NCBI GenBank assembly: GCA_037200445.1
Contig: JBBCGH010000001.1
Location: forward strand, 2,170,001 to 2,234,000
Reading direction: 5' to 3'
From: Alphaproteobacteria bacterium
GTDB lineage: Bacteria > Pseudomonadota > Alphaproteobacteria > Rhizobiales > Xanthobacteraceae
Length of the DNA: 64,000 nt
Part shown: one piece after another, positions 26,039-37,070 of the stretch
Position numbering within the stretch: the first letter of the stretch is position 1
Layout: the number at the start of each line of letters is the position of its first letter
Position numbers and translations under genes: made by a program
Notes under the pieces: generated by a model
Told to the model about the DNA's origin: nothing
The model's input: the letters and a program-made list of their open reading frames with translations, nothing else
Database searches by the model: none

Positions 26039-27250
26039 ATGAGAAAATCGCTCGTAGTTGCCGTACTCGCGGCCGCCCTGATGTGCGGCACGGCCTCGGC
26101 CCAGCAGATCACCGCCAAGATCGGCGTCCTCACCGACATGTCGAGCCTCTATGCCGACGCGACCGGGCAGGGGTCAGTCGCCGCCGCCAAGATGGCGGCG
26201 GCCGACTTCATGAAAGACCATCCGAATGTGAAGGTCGAAGTCGTCAATGCCGACCACCAGAACAAGGCGGACGTCGGCTCGCAGATCGCGAACCAGTGGT
26301 ACGACGTCGATCATGTCGATGTGATTGCGGACGTGCCGAATTCGGGTGTGGCGCTCGCGATCACGCAGGTTGCGGCGAACAAGAACAAGGTCTTCCTCGG
26401 CTCCGGCCCGGCCTCGTCCGATCTCACCGGTCCGAAGTGCAACATGAACAATGTGCAGTGGACCTACGATACCTGGATGCTGGCGAACGGCACCGGCAAG
26501 GCCGTGGTGAAAACCGGCGGCGACACCTGGTTTTTCCTCACCTCCGACTATGCGTTCGGCCATGCGCTGGAACGCGACACCGCGGCCGTCGTCGAGGCGA
26601 ATGGCGGCAAGGTGCTCGGCAAGGTGCGGCACCCGATCAACACCAACGACTTCTCGTCGTTCCTGTTGCAAGCGCAGGCGTCGAAAGCGAAGGTGATCGG
26701 CCTCGCCAATGCGGGCGGCGACACCGTAAACTCGATCAAGCAGGCCTCCGAGTTCGGCATCGTGTCGGGCGGGCAGAAGCTTGCCGGCCTTCTGGTGTTC
26801 GTTGCCGACGTCAACGCGCTCGGCCTGCAGACCGCGCAGGGGCTGGTGCTGACCGAGACGTTCTACTGGGATCTCAACGATCAGACCCGCGCCTGGACCA
26901 AGCGCTGGCACCAGGAGCGCGGCGATCAGAAGAAATGGCCGACCATGAATCACGCGGGCGTCTATGCGAGCGTGATGCACTATCTCAAGGCGCGCGTCGC
27001 GCTCGGCGGCAATCCGGACGGCAAGGCGGTGGTCGCGAAGATGAAGGAAATGCCCACCGACGATCCGCTGTTCGGCAAGGGCACCATCCGCGCCGACGGC
27101 CGCAAGCTCCATCCTGCCTATCTGTTCGAGGTCAAGAAGCCGGCCGAGTCGAAGTATCCGGGCGACTTCTACACGCTGCGTGCGACCATTCCGGCGGAGG
27201 AAGCCTTCCGTCCGCTGAAGGACGGCGGCTGTCCGATGGTGAGCGGGTAG
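26039..27250 (+). CDS. Periplasmic binding protein, type 1 (LivK-like), copy 2
   Basis: A 403-residue paralogue of the previous gene. ATG 26039 is chosen because it begins the signal peptide RKSLVVAVLAAALMCGTASA and has AAGGGAAG upstream; longer upstream starts read non-coding sequence. The mature protein begins ITAKIGVLTDMSSLYADATG. Differences from copy 1 cluster in short loops (VFIVSGAAASD there, VFLGSGPASSD here; DANDTNRAWT there, DLNDQTRAWT here), so the two may bind related but distinct ligands through the same permease. Copy order and similarity indicate a tandem duplication. Confidence 0.9.
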   Translation: MRKSLVVAVLAAALMCGTASAQQITAKIGVLTDMSSLYADATGQGSVAAAKMAAADFMKDHPNVKVEVVNADHQNKADVGSQIANQWYDVDHVDVIADVPNSGVALAITQVAANKNKVFLGSGPASSDLTGPKCNMNNVQWTYDTWMLANGTGKAVVKTGGDTWFFLTSDYAFGHALERDTAAVVEANGGKVLGKVRHPINTNDFSSFLLQAQASKAKVIGLANAGGDTVNSIKQASEFGIVSGGQKLAGLLVFVADVNALGLQTAQGLVLTETFYWDLNDQTRAWTKRWHQERGDQKKWPTMNHAGVYASVMHYLKARVALGGNPDGKAVVAKMKEMPTDDPLFGKGTIRADGRKLHPAYLFEVKKPAESKYPGDFYTLRATIPAEEAFRPLKDGGCPMVSG

Positions 27251-27261
27251 CGCTTGCTTAT

Positions 27262-27386
27262 CCCTCCCCCTGAAAGGGGGAGGGTGACCAATTGCGAAGC
27301 AATTGGTCGGGTGGGGGTTCGTGATTTCTCTCATTGACCCCCACCCGGCTCGCTTCGCTCGCCGACCTCCCCCTTTCAGGGGGAGG
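27262..27386. repeat. Long inverted repeat 'ccctccccctgaaaggggg'
   Basis: A complex palindrome: ccctccccctgaaaggggga at the left end mirrors tccccctttcagggggagg at the right end, and the inner arms gtcgggtgggggttc and gacccccacccggc also pair. A related element is at 53929-54056. It lies between the binding-protein and permease genes and may separate their expression levels. Confidence 0.8.
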
Positions 27387-27410
27387 TTAAGAGACCGAGA
27401 CTGAGGCACG

Positions 27411-28298
27411 ATGGTCGAGATCTTCGGCATTCCCTCGCAGGCGCTGTTCAGCCAGCTTTTGATCGGTCTGATCAACGGCTCGTTCTACGCGCTGTTGAGC
27501 CTGGGGCTTGCCGTGATCTTCGGCATGCTCAACATCATCAACTTCACCCACGGCGCCCAGTACATGATGGGCGCCTTCGCGGCGTATCTCATCCTCACCT
27601 ACAGCGGCCTCGGCTACTGGTCGGCGCTCATCATCGCGCCGATCGTGGTCGGCATTTTCGGCGTGATCATCGAGCGCACGATGCTGCAATGGCTCTACAA
27701 GCTCGATCATCTCTACGGGCTGCTGCTGACCTTCGGGCTCGCGCTGATCATCGAGGGGGTGGCGCGCAACTATTACGGTTCGGCTGGCTTGCCCTATGCG
27801 ATGCCCGACTCGCTGCGCGGCGGCCAGAACCTCGGCTTCATGTTCCTGCCGAACTACCGCGCCTGGGTGGTGGTCGCTTCGCTGACGATCTGTCTCGGAA
27901 CGTGGTTCGTCATCGAGCGCACGCGGCTCGGCGCCTATCTGCGCGCCGCGACCGAAAATCCGACGCTGGTGCGGGCCTTCGGCATCAACGTGCCGCGCAT
28001 GATCACGCTGACTTACGGGTTCGGTGTTGCGCTTGCGGCATTCGCCGGCGTGATGGCGGCGCCGATCTATAACGTCAGCCCGCAGATGGGCTCCGACCTC
28101 ATCATCGTGGTGTTCGCCGTGGTGGTGATCGGCGGCATGGGCTCGATCATGGGTGCGATCGTCACCGGCTTCGGGCTCGGTGTGATCGAGGGGCTCACCA
28201 AGGTGTTCTTCCCCGAGGCCTCCAACACGGTGATCTTTGTCATCATGGCGATCGTGCTGCTGATCCGGCCGGCCGGCTTGTTCGGGAGGACCGCCTGA
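27411..28298 (+). CDS. livH: Liv-type ABC permease, LivH
   Basis: A 295-residue inner-membrane permease with about eight hydrophobic helices. Family marks are LLIGLINGSFYALLSLGLAV at the N-terminus and the cytosolic coupling loop RTRLGAYLRAATENPTLVRA. The start of livM overlaps its stop by one base. The frame is intact and of normal length (E. coli LivH is about 308). Confidence 0.93.
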   Translation: MVEIFGIPSQALFSQLLIGLINGSFYALLSLGLAVIFGMLNIINFTHGAQYMMGAFAAYLILTYSGLGYWSALIIAPIVVGIFGVIIERTMLQWLYKLDHLYGLLLTFGLALIIEGVARNYYGSAGLPYAMPDSLRGGQNLGFMFLPNYRAWVVVASLTICLGTWFVIERTRLGAYLRAATENPTLVRAFGINVPRMITLTYGFGVALAAFAGVMAAPIYNVSPQMGSDLIIVVFAVVVIGGMGSIMGAIVTGFGLGVIEGLTKVFFPEASNTVIFVIMAIVLLIRPAGLFGRTA

Positions 28299-29266
28299 TG
28301 GTCGCCGCGACCGAAACCATCACGGCACCTGCCCATTCGGCCGAGGGCCGCAGCGAGTTCATCGCGTTCGGCATCATGGTGGCGGTGCTCGTCGTCGCGC
28401 CGTTTTTCATCTATCCGCTGTTCCTGATGCAGGCGCTTTGCTTTGCGCTGTTCGCCTGCGCGTTCAATCTGCTGATCGGCTATGTGGGGCTGTTGTCGTT
28501 CGGCCACGCGCTCTATTTCGGCTGGGCGAGCTATCTCTCGGCGCATGCCGCCAAGGTCTGGGGGCTCCCGCCCGAGCTCGCGATCTTGACCGGCGCCGCA
28601 ACAGGCGCCGTGCTCGGCCTGATCGCGGGCTCGCTCGCGATCCGCCGCCAGGGCATCTACTTCGCGATGATCACGCTCGCTCTCGCGCAGATGATGTATT
28701 TCTTTGCGGTGCAGGCCAAGTTTACCGGCGGCGAGGACGGGATCCAGGGCGTGCCGCGCGGAAAACTCTTCGGGCTGATCGACCTCACCAGCCACAACAC
28801 CATGTATGCGCTGGTCGTCGTCATCTTTCTCGCGTGCTTCCTGTTCATCCTGCGCATCATCAACTCGCCGTTCGGCGAGGTGCTGAAAGCCATCCGCGAG
28901 AACGAGCCGCGCGCGATCTCGCTCGGCTACAAGACCGACCGCTACAAGCTTGTGGCGTTCGTGCTCTCCGCCACGCTCGCGGGGCTCGCCGGCGGCACCA
29001 AGGCGATCGTGTTCCAGATCGCCTCGCTTACCGATGTGCACTGGGCCATGTCGGGCGAGGTCGTGCTGATGACGCTGGTCGGGGGGCTCGGCACCGTCTT
29101 TGGCCCGGTGGTCGGCGCGTTCGTCATCATCGCGATGCAGAACTACCTCAACGCGCTCGACCAGTGGGTGACGGTCATTCAGGGCATCATCTTCGTGGCC
29201 TGCGTGCTGTTGTTCCGCCGCGGCATCATCGGCGAGCTCGCGAACCTGCTGAAGATCAAGCTCTGA
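28298..29266 (+). CDS. livM: Liv-type ABC permease, LivM
   Basis: A 322-residue second channel subunit. ATG at 28298 shares a base with the livH stop. The coupling region is INSPFGEVLKAIRENEPRAI, followed by SLGYKTDRYKLVAFVLSATL as usual in LivM. About nine or ten hydrophobic helices. It closes the five-component importer (two ATPases, two permeases, two alternative binding proteins). 251 bp after it carry no recognisable feature. Confidence 0.93.
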   Translation: MVAATETITAPAHSAEGRSEFIAFGIMVAVLVVAPFFIYPLFLMQALCFALFACAFNLLIGYVGLLSFGHALYFGWASYLSAHAAKVWGLPPELAILTGAATGAVLGLIAGSLAIRRQGIYFAMITLALAQMMYFFAVQAKFTGGEDGIQGVPRGKLFGLIDLTSHNTMYALVVVIFLACFLFILRIINSPFGEVLKAIRENEPRAISLGYKTDRYKLVAFVLSATLAGLAGGTKAIVFQIASLTDVHWAMSGEVVLMTLVGGLGTVFGPVVGAFVIIAMQNYLNALDQWVTVIQGIIFVACVLLFRRGIIGELANLLKIKL

Positions 29267-29517
29267 TTACCGTTCCCGCCGCGGAACCGATGCGGATCGG
29301 CAACGCTCGCTGAAATAACGCAGACCTTTTCCACAGGACGGCGATCGGTCCGGCGATAGTCGTTGTCTGCCGCAGCGTGCAGCGCAATATTGCCGCTGGG
29401 GCAATGGTCCGGCTGTATTGCGTCAGCCCTTTCACGTTTCGTTGTGATGTTGCGGTGTTGCGGTGCGTTGGGCCTTGCGCCCGGCGCCGAGCATTCGCGC
29501 TCGGGGAGGCCTGACGC

Positions 29518-29748
29518 ATGGGCGAGACTGCCTTTCGGGGCTCGATTGAATCGGCGCGCAAGTGGCATGCGCTCGCCGAACGACGCCGCCGCCATTACGT
29601 GGAACTCTACCGCAGCGAACGCTGGCGCCGTTACTTCAACGAAGAGACCTTTCTGCTGCTGATGCGCGACGCCATCCAGAATGCGGAAAGCTGGGCGAAG
29701 ATCCTCGATCGCATGACCGGCAGGGACGAGGGCGCCAAGGCCGCCTGA
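29518..29748 (+). CDS. Small conserved protein resembling family TIGR03809
   Basis: A 76-residue basic, helical protein (SARKWHALAERRRRHYVELY then RSERWRRYFNEETF). GGGAGG lies 8-9 bases before the ATG. It resembles a family of unknown function that I recall mainly from Bradyrhizobium and Rhodopseudomonas (TIGR03809), which supports the taxonomic guess. No motif hints at a function; the protein has many Arg, Glu and aromatic residues and no membrane segment. Confidence 0.65.
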   Translation: MGETAFRGSIESARKWHALAERRRRHYVELYRSERWRRYFNEETFLLLMRDAIQNAESWAKILDRMTGRDEGAKAA

Positions 29749-29868
29749 TTCGGCGGGCTGATTGATCCCATCTGATTGCGACGGGGCTGTCCGGCGGCCA
29801 AGGCCGTTGGCCGCATCGGGAAACTGTGGTCAATTCCGCCGGTCTTTGGCCCAAGCCCCGGAACGCCC

Positions 29869-31740
29869 ATGAATTTCGTCAATCCTGCCCGCTTCACTAC
29901 GCGTCCCGAGATCGAGGGGACGTTCGGGGTGGTGACCTCCACGCACTGGATCGCGACCGCGGTCGGCATGGGCATCCTGGAGCGCGGCGGCAATGCCTTT
30001 GACGCGGCCTGCGCGACCGCATTCACGCTGCAGGTGGTCGAGCCGCATCTCAACGGGCCGGGCGGCGACGTTCCGGTGATCCTTTACGACGTGCGGCGCG
30101 GCAAGCCGGAGGTGATCTGCGGGCAGGGGAGCGTGCCGGCCGGCGCGACCATCAAGCATTATCGCGACGAGCTCGGCCTCGACCTCGTGCCCGGCACCGG
30201 GCTGCTGGCGACCTGCATTCCCGGCACCTTCGACACCTGGATGACACTGTTACGCGACTACGGGACGATGCGCGTCGCGGACGTGCTCTCGCCTGCGATC
30301 GGCTATGCGCGCAACGGCTATCCGCTGGTCGAGCGCGTCTGCGCCACCATCGACACCGTGAAGGACCTATTCCGCGATCACTGGCCGACCTCGGCCGCAC
30401 TCTATCTGCGCGACGGCAAACCGCCGAAGCCGGGCACGTATTTCACCAATCCGACGATGGCCGACACCTACGAGCGCATCCTGCGCGAGGCGGCGAACGG
30501 CGGAAACCGCGAGGCCGAGATCGAGCGTGCCCGAGCGGCCTGGAGCAAGGGCTTCGTCGCCGAGGCGATCGACAAGTTCTGCCGCACGCAAGAGGTGATG
30601 GACACATCCGGCCGCCGCCATCGGGGCGTGCTCACCGCCGACGACATGGCGAAATGGCAGGCGACTGTCGAGGCGCCGATCTCGTACGACTACGGCCGCT
30701 ACACGGTGCTGAAAGCGAACACCTGGACGCAAGGGCTGGTCGTGCTGCAGCAGCTCGCGCTCGCCAAAGGCTTCGACTTCGATAACTTCGATCCGCGCGA
30801 TCCGGACTTCATTCACTATCAGGTCGAATGCGCAAAGCTCGCGTTTGCCGACCGCGACACGTTCTACGGCGATCCGAAATTCGTCGACGTGCCGATCGAT
30901 GTGCTTCTGTCGGATGCCTACAACGACGCACGCCGCAAGCTGATCACCAAGGAAGCTTCGCACGAAATCCGCCCCGGCAAGATCGATGGCTTCGGCAAGA
31001 CCATGGGTGTCCGCCTCGCCGAAGGTGCGCGCGCCGCGGTCGCCAACTCCGGTGCGGGCGAGCCGACGGTCGGCAACATTCCCTGGACGCACGACGAGGA
31101 CGATCTGCCCGACGCGCTTGCCGTGCAGGCGAAGAAGCGTGAGCGCATGGGCGCGACTTCCGGCGACACCGTGCACTTCGACATCATCGACCGGGATGGC
31201 AATATGATTTCCTCCACGCCGTCCGGCGGCTGGCTGCATTCCTCGCCGGTGATCCCGGAGCTTGGCTTCCCGCTCGGCACGCGCGCGCAGATGTTCTGGC
31301 TCGAGGAAGGCCACCCGGCCTCGCTCGCGCCCGGCAAGCGCCCGCGCTCGACGCTCACGCCGACGCTCGCGCTGCGCGACGGCGAGCCGTATCTCGCCTG
31401 GGGCTCGCCTGGGGGCGATCAGCAGGACCAGTGGATCACCCAGTTCTTCCTGCGCCACGTCCATGCCGGCATGAACCTGCAGGAGGCAATCGATGCGCCG
31501 GCCTGGCACACCGAGCATTTCCTCTCCTCGTTCTGGCCGCGGACCGCGCGTCCCGGCGTGGTCGTGCTCGAAGGCCGCGTGCCGAAAGCGACACAGGAGG
31601 AGCTGAAGAAGCGCGGCCACAAGGTCGAGGTCGGACCGGACTGGTCCGAGGGACGCCTCACGGCCGCCTCGCGCGACGGCAAGCGCCGCCGCGCCGCCGC
31701 CAATCCGCGCGGCATGCAGGGCTATGCGGCGGGGCGATAA
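29869..31740 (+). CDS. Gamma-glutamyltransferase family protein
   Basis: A 623-residue Ntn-hydrolase that should self-cleave into two subunits and hydrolyse or transfer gamma-glutamyl groups. The N-terminal part has AVGMGILERGGNAFDAACAT and the GPGGDVPVILYD substrate region. The likely nucleophile is T434 in SGDTVHFDIIDRDGN, followed by STPSGGW. ATG 29869 starts the homologous region; no export signal is clear, so it may be cytosolic, unlike periplasmic GGTs. The DUF1028 gene overlaps by one base and a complete peptide importer follows, which points to import of gamma-glutamyl peptides or amides and their cleavage inside the cell. Confidence 0.88.
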   Translation: MNFVNPARFTTRPEIEGTFGVVTSTHWIATAVGMGILERGGNAFDAACATAFTLQVVEPHLNGPGGDVPVILYDVRRGKPEVICGQGSVPAGATIKHYRDELGLDLVPGTGLLATCIPGTFDTWMTLLRDYGTMRVADVLSPAIGYARNGYPLVERVCATIDTVKDLFRDHWPTSAALYLRDGKPPKPGTYFTNPTMADTYERILREAANGGNREAEIERARAAWSKGFVAEAIDKFCRTQEVMDTSGRRHRGVLTADDMAKWQATVEAPISYDYGRYTVLKANTWTQGLVVLQQLALAKGFDFDNFDPRDPDFIHYQVECAKLAFADRDTFYGDPKFVDVPIDVLLSDAYNDARRKLITKEASHEIRPGKIDGFGKTMGVRLAEGARAAVANSGAGEPTVGNIPWTHDEDDLPDALAVQAKKRERMGATSGDTVHFDIIDRDGNMISSTPSGGWLHSSPVIPELGFPLGTRAQMFWLEEGHPASLAPGKRPRSTLTPTLALRDGEPYLAWGSPGGDQQDQWITQFFLRHVHAGMNLQEAIDAPAWHTEHFLSSFWPRTARPGVVVLEGRVPKATQEELKKRGHKVEVGPDWSEGRLTAASRDGKRRRAAANPRGMQGYAAGR

Positions 31741-32447
31741 TGACCTGGTCTCTGATCGCGCGTGATGCCTCCGGCGCGTTCGGCATCGCGGTCGCGACCA
31801 AGAACTTCGCGGTCGGCTGCCGCGTGCCGCACATCGAATCCGGGATCGGCGCTGTCGCCACGCAGGCGCTCTCCAACCCGTTTTATGGTGTGAACGGCAT
31901 CAGGCTGCTGCGCGAGGGTAAATCTGCGGCCGATGCGGTGAAATCGCTCACCGCTGCCGATGCGGGCCGCGAGCATCGCCAGCTTCATGTGATGGACGCT
32001 ACCGGCCGCACGGCCTCGCACACCGGCAAGGACTGCATCGACTGGTGCGGCTCGACGGCAGGCGAGGGGTTCTCGGTCGCCGGCAACATGCTGACCGGTC
32101 CGGCGGTGATTGCGGAAACCGCGAAGGCCTACGTGGCCAACAGCGCACTGCCGTTCCCGCGCCGCTTGATCGCCGCGTTGAAAGCGGGTGAAGCGGCAGG
32201 CGGCGACAAGCGCGGCAAGCAGTCCTGCGCGCTCCTGATCTATGGCGAGGAGGAATGGCCTGATCTCGACCTGCGCGTCGACGATCACGCCGATCCCCTT
32301 ACCGAGCTCGCGCGCCTCGAAGCGGTGAGCCGCGAGCGCTGGGTGCACTTTTCCAAATTGCTGCCCAGCAAGCGCGATCCCACCGGCGTCATCGATCGCG
32401 CGGAGCTCGATGCGCGCGTCGCAGCCGCGCTCGCCGAGGCGAAGTGA
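31740..32447 (+). CDS. DUF1028 family protein
   Basis: A 235-residue protein of the DUF1028 family, predicted to have an Ntn-hydrolase-like fold. It begins TWSLIARDASGAFGIAVATK, then VGCRVPHIESGIGAVATQAL, and has the conserved GFSVAGNMLTGPAVI. Its ATG shares a base with the GGT stop, and the DppD-like ATPase gene overlaps its stop, so all are co-transcribed. The family is often found with peptide importers and GGT-like enzymes; a peptidase or amidase function is only inferred. Confidence 0.85.
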   Translation: MTWSLIARDASGAFGIAVATKNFAVGCRVPHIESGIGAVATQALSNPFYGVNGIRLLREGKSAADAVKSLTAADAGREHRQLHVMDATGRTASHTGKDCIDWCGSTAGEGFSVAGNMLTGPAVIAETAKAYVANSALPFPRRLIAALKAGEAAGGDKRGKQSCALLIYGEEEWPDLDLRVDDHADPLTELARLEAVSRERWVHFSKLLPSKRDPTGVIDRAELDARVAAALAEAK

Positions 32448-33429
32448 TGGCCGCGCCGCTACTGGCGATCGAGAACCTGCGCGTCGTGTTCCACGGCGAC
32501 CGCGGCCGCCGCACGGTCGCGGTCGACGGGGTCGACCTTTCGCTGGCACGCGGCTCGACGCTCGGGCTCGTCGGCGAGTCCGGCTGCGGCAAGAGCGTGA
32601 CGTCGCTGGCCGTGATGGGGCTGTTGCCGAAGGCCACCTCGGAGGTCTCCGGCGCCGTCACCTTCGACGGCGTCGCGCTGCTCGATTTGCCGGACCGTGA
32701 CCTGCGCGACCTGCGCGGCGACCGCCTTGCGATGATTTTCCAGGAGCCGATGACCTCGCTCAATCCGAGCTACACCATCGGCGACCAGATCATGGAGGTG
32801 CTGGTGCGCCACCGTGGTCTGTCGGAAGCCAAGGCCCGCGAGAAGGCGATCGCGCTATTGAAGCGCGCCGGCATTCCATCGCCCGCCGAACGCATCGACG
32901 ACTATCCGCACAAGCTTTCCGGCGGCATGCGCCAGCGCGTCATGATCGCGATCGCGCTGGCCTGCGATCCGGAACTGCTCATCGCGGACGAGCCGACTAC
33001 CGCGCTCGATGTCACCATCCAGGCGCAGATCCTCGACCTGATGCGTGAGCTCAAGCGCACCAGCGATGCGGCGATCATCCTGATCACGCACGATCTCGGC
33101 GTGGTCGCGGAGGTCTGCGACGAGGTCGCCGTGATGTATGCGGGCGAGATTGTCGAGCGCGCGCCCGCCGACGCGCTGTTCGAGGCGCCCGAGCATCCCT
33201 ACACGGTCGGCCTGCTCGCCTCGATCCCGCGGCTCGACGAGCGCACCGACCGCCTTGCCGCGATCGACGGCGTGTTGCCAGACATGACCGCACCGCCGGT
33301 CGGATGCCGCTTCGCGGACCGCTGCCCGTTTGTGCTGGAAGACTGCCGCGCCGCGCCGCCGCCGGTGGTCGATCTCGGCGGGCGCTGGTCGCGTTGCCTG
33401 CGCGCGCCGCTGGAGAAGTTGGTGGCGGC

Positions 33430-33433
<4 letters not shown>
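32447..33433 (+). CDS. Dipeptide/oligopeptide ABC ATPase, DppD-like
   Basis: A 328-residue importer ATPase. Walker [13 protein letters not shown]-loop [13 protein letters not shown], signature [15 protein letters not shown], Walker [14 protein letters not shown] and H-loop [11 protein letters not shown] are intact. The C-terminal oligopeptide domain with Cys residues ([15 protein letters not shown]) could bind an Fe-S cluster or zinc, as in its relatives. ATG 32447 overlaps the DUF1028 stop (a GTG three bases earlier is possible). It overlaps the DppF-like gene by 4 bp. Confidence 0.92.
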
Positions 33434-34542
<1,109 letters not shown>

Positions 34543-34558
34543 GTGAGGGGAGATCATC

Positions 34559-36070
34559 ATGAAGACAATGCGCCTCGCGGCGGCCGCCGCGCTTATCGCG
34601 CTCAGCTGCGGAACGGCCGTCGCGCAATCGGCCTTGCGGATCGGCCTTGCCGAGGACCCGGACGTGCTCGATCCGTCGCTCGCGCGCACCTATGTGGGGC
34701 GCATCGTGTTCGCGTCGATCTGCGACAAGCTGTTCGACATCGACCAGAAGCTCAACGTTGTGCCGCAGCTCGCGCTCAGCCACGAAACTACGGAAGATGG
34801 CAAGATCGTCACCATCAAGCTGCGGCCAAACGTCAAATTCCATGACGGGGAGAAGTTCGACGCCGAAGCGGCCAAGTTCTCGCTCGAACGCCACCTCACC
34901 ATGCAGGGCTCGTTCCGCAAGCCGGAGCTTGCCGCCATCGACACGATCGAGGTAGCCGATCCGCTCACCATCAAGCTGCACCTCAAGGCGCCGTTCTCGC
35001 CGCTGATCGCGCAGTTGACCGACCGCGCCGGCATGATGGTGTCGCCGAAGGCCGCCAAGGAAGCAGGCGACAAGTTCGGCCTCAAGCCGGTGTGCGCAGG
35101 CCCCTACAAGTTCGTCGAGCGCGTGCAGCAGGACCGCATCATCGTCGAGAAGTTCGCCGACTACTGGAACAAGGACAACGTCCACATCGACCGCATCACC
35201 TATCTGCCGATCGTGGACTCGACCGTGCGCCTTGCCAATCTGCAGTCGGGCGGGCTCGATCTGCTCGAGCGGCTCAACGCGACCGACATGGCGGCGGTGA
35301 AGAAGGATTCCAAGCTCAAGCTCAGCGAGCTGCCCGATCTGAGCTACTTCGGTCTCACCATCAACGTCGCGAACGGCGACAAGGCGAAGAATCCGCTGGG
35401 CGAGCACGCCAAGGTGCGCCAGGCGCTCGAGCTTGCGATCGATCGCGAGGCGCTCAACCAGGTTGTCTTCAACGGCGAGTTCGTTCCGGGCAACCAGTGG
35501 GTCAGCCCGACCAACGCCTACTACCAGACGATCCTTCCGGTCCCGAAGCGCGATCTCGCCAAGGCCAAGGCGCTGATCAGGGAAGCGGGCGTGCAGACGC
35601 CGATCGTGGTCGATTTCATGGTGCCGCAGGGCGCCGAGAACAAGGCCGTGTCGGAAGTCGTGCAGGCGATGGCGGCCGAAGCCGGCTTCGACCTGAAGAT
35701 CCGCGTCACCGAATTCGCCACCTCGCTGACGCAGGCCGAGAAGGGCGAATATCAGATGTACTTCATCGGCTGGAGCGGGCGCACCGATCCGGACGGCAAC
35801 ATCTACTCCTTCGCCAAGACCAAGCAGCCGCAGAACTCCACCGGAATTTCCAGTCCGGTGGTCGACAAGGCGCTCGACGACGCGCGGCTTACCTCGGATG
35901 TCGCCAAGCGCAAGGCGATCTACGAGACCGCCGCGAAGGTTCTGCTCACCGAGAATCCCATCATCTACCTCTATCACCGCAAGGTGCTGATCGCGCAGAC
36001 GACACGCGTCGAAGGTTTCGTGCCGGTGCCGGACGGGCTGGTACGCGTGGTGGGATTGAAATTGAAGTGA
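34559..36070 (+). CDS. Family-5 peptide/solute ABC binding protein
   Basis: A 503-residue secreted binding protein (DppA/OppA-like). Signal peptide MRLAAAAALIALSCGTAVAQ follows ATG 34559, which has GAGGGGAG upstream. The family marker FHDGEKFDAEAAKFSLERHL is near residue 97, and the ending LYHRKVLIAQT is typical. Being in one operon with GGT suggests a gamma-glutamyl peptide, glutathione-like or modified peptide ligand, but that is inference from context only. Confidence 0.9.
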   Translation: MKTMRLAAAAALIALSCGTAVAQSALRIGLAEDPDVLDPSLARTYVGRIVFASICDKLFDIDQKLNVVPQLALSHETTEDGKIVTIKLRPNVKFHDGEKFDAEAAKFSLERHLTMQGSFRKPELAAIDTIEVADPLTIKLHLKAPFSPLIAQLTDRAGMMVSPKAAKEAGDKFGLKPVCAGPYKFVERVQQDRIIVEKFADYWNKDNVHIDRITYLPIVDSTVRLANLQSGGLDLLERLNATDMAAVKKDSKLKLSELPDLSYFGLTINVANGDKAKNPLGEHAKVRQALELAIDREALNQVVFNGEFVPGNQWVSPTNAYYQTILPVPKRDLAKAKALIREAGVQTPIVVDFMVPQGAENKAVSEVVQAMAAEAGFDLKIRVTEFATSLTQAEKGEYQMYFIGWSGRTDPDGNIYSFAKTKQPQNSTGISSPVVDKALDDARLTSDVAKRKAIYETAAKVLLTENPIIYLYHRKVLIAQTTRVEGFVPVPDGLVRVVGLKLK

Positions 36071-36081
36071 CCCGAAGGGTC

Positions 36082-36113
36082 ATCCCGGAAGCCGCGTAGC
36101 GGCTATCCGGGAT
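36082..36113. repeat. Short palindromic repeat, 'atcccggaagccgc' type
   Basis: ATCCCGG (36082-36088) pairs with CCGGGAT (36107-36113), and inside AGCCGC gta GCGGCT makes a continuing stem. The same core with a TTCGC loop lies in the element at 55025-55126. It separates the binding-protein and permease genes. Confidence 0.75.
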
Positions 36114-36128
36114 CGCCCGGATCGAGAC

Positions 36129-37070
36129 ATGTTGACCTTTCTCGCCAAGCGCATCCTGCAGCTCATCCCGACCGTATTCTTCGTGTCGGTGCTGATCTTC
36201 TCGTTGCAGCAGCTTCTCCCCGGCGATCCGGCGCTGATCATGGCGGGCGAGGACCGCGATCCCGCCGTGATCGAGCAGATCCGCAAGCAGTATCGCCTCG
36301 ATCAGCCAATCCCGGTCCAATACTTCTACTGGGCGAAGGGCGTGCTCACCGGCGATCTCGGCGAGTCGATGCGCTTCAAGCAACCGGTGCTCGATCTCGT
36401 GCTGCAGAAATTCCCCGTCACGATGCAGCTTGCCGTGATGGCCTTCATCATCGCGATCTCGATCGGGATCACGGCCGGCATCATCTCGGCGGTGTTGAAG
36501 GACACCGTCTGGGACTACGCCGCCAACGTGTTCGCGCTCTGGGGGCTTTCGACGCCGAACTTCTGGCTCGGCATCATGCTGATCTTCCTGTTCTCGGTGC
36601 AGCTCGGCTGGCTGCCGCCGTCGGGCTATGTGCCGCTGACCGAGGACTGGAAGCAGAGCCTCGCCACCACCATTATGCCGGCCTTCGTGCTCGGCAATGC
36701 GCTCGCGGCCGTGCTGATGCGTCATACCCGCAGCGCGATGCTGCAGGCGCTGAGCAGCGACTACGTGCGCACCGCGCGCGCCAAGGGCCTGCTGGAGCGC
36801 TCCGTCATTCTCAAGCACGCGATGCGCAACGCGCTGATCCCGGTCATCACCATCGGCGCGCTCGATCTCGGGACGCTCCTCTCCGGCGCGGTGCTGACCG
36901 AGCAGATCTTCACCATTCCGGGGTTCGGCAAGCTGATCATCGATGCGGTGTTCAATCGCGACTATGCGGTGGTGCAGGGCGTCGTGCTGATTACCGCGAC
37001 CACCTACATCACGCTCAACCTGCTGGCCGACGTGCTCTACGTGCTGGTCAATCCACGGCTCAGGGCGTGA
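36129..37070 (+). CDS. Peptide ABC permease, DppB-like
   Basis: A 313-residue inner-membrane permease. N-terminal MLTFLAKRILQLIPTVFFVS, the extracytoplasmic QYRLDQPIPVQYFYW segment and the coupling loop YVRTARAKGLLERSVILKHA are typical of the BPD_transp_1 DppB group. About six helices. Stop shares a base with the DppC-like start. Confidence 0.92.
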   Translation: MLTFLAKRILQLIPTVFFVSVLIFSLQQLLPGDPALIMAGEDRDPAVIEQIRKQYRLDQPIPVQYFYWAKGVLTGDLGESMRFKQPVLDLVLQKFPVTMQLAVMAFIIAISIGITAGIISAVLKDTVWDYAANVFALWGLSTPNFWLGIMLIFLFSVQLGWLPPSGYVPLTEDWKQSLATTIMPAFVLGNALAAVLMRHTRSAMLQALSSDYVRTARAKGLLERSVILKHAMRNALIPVITIGALDLGTLLSGAVLTEQIFTIPGFGKLIIDAVFNRDYAVVQGVVLITATTYITLNLLADVLYVLVNPRLRA

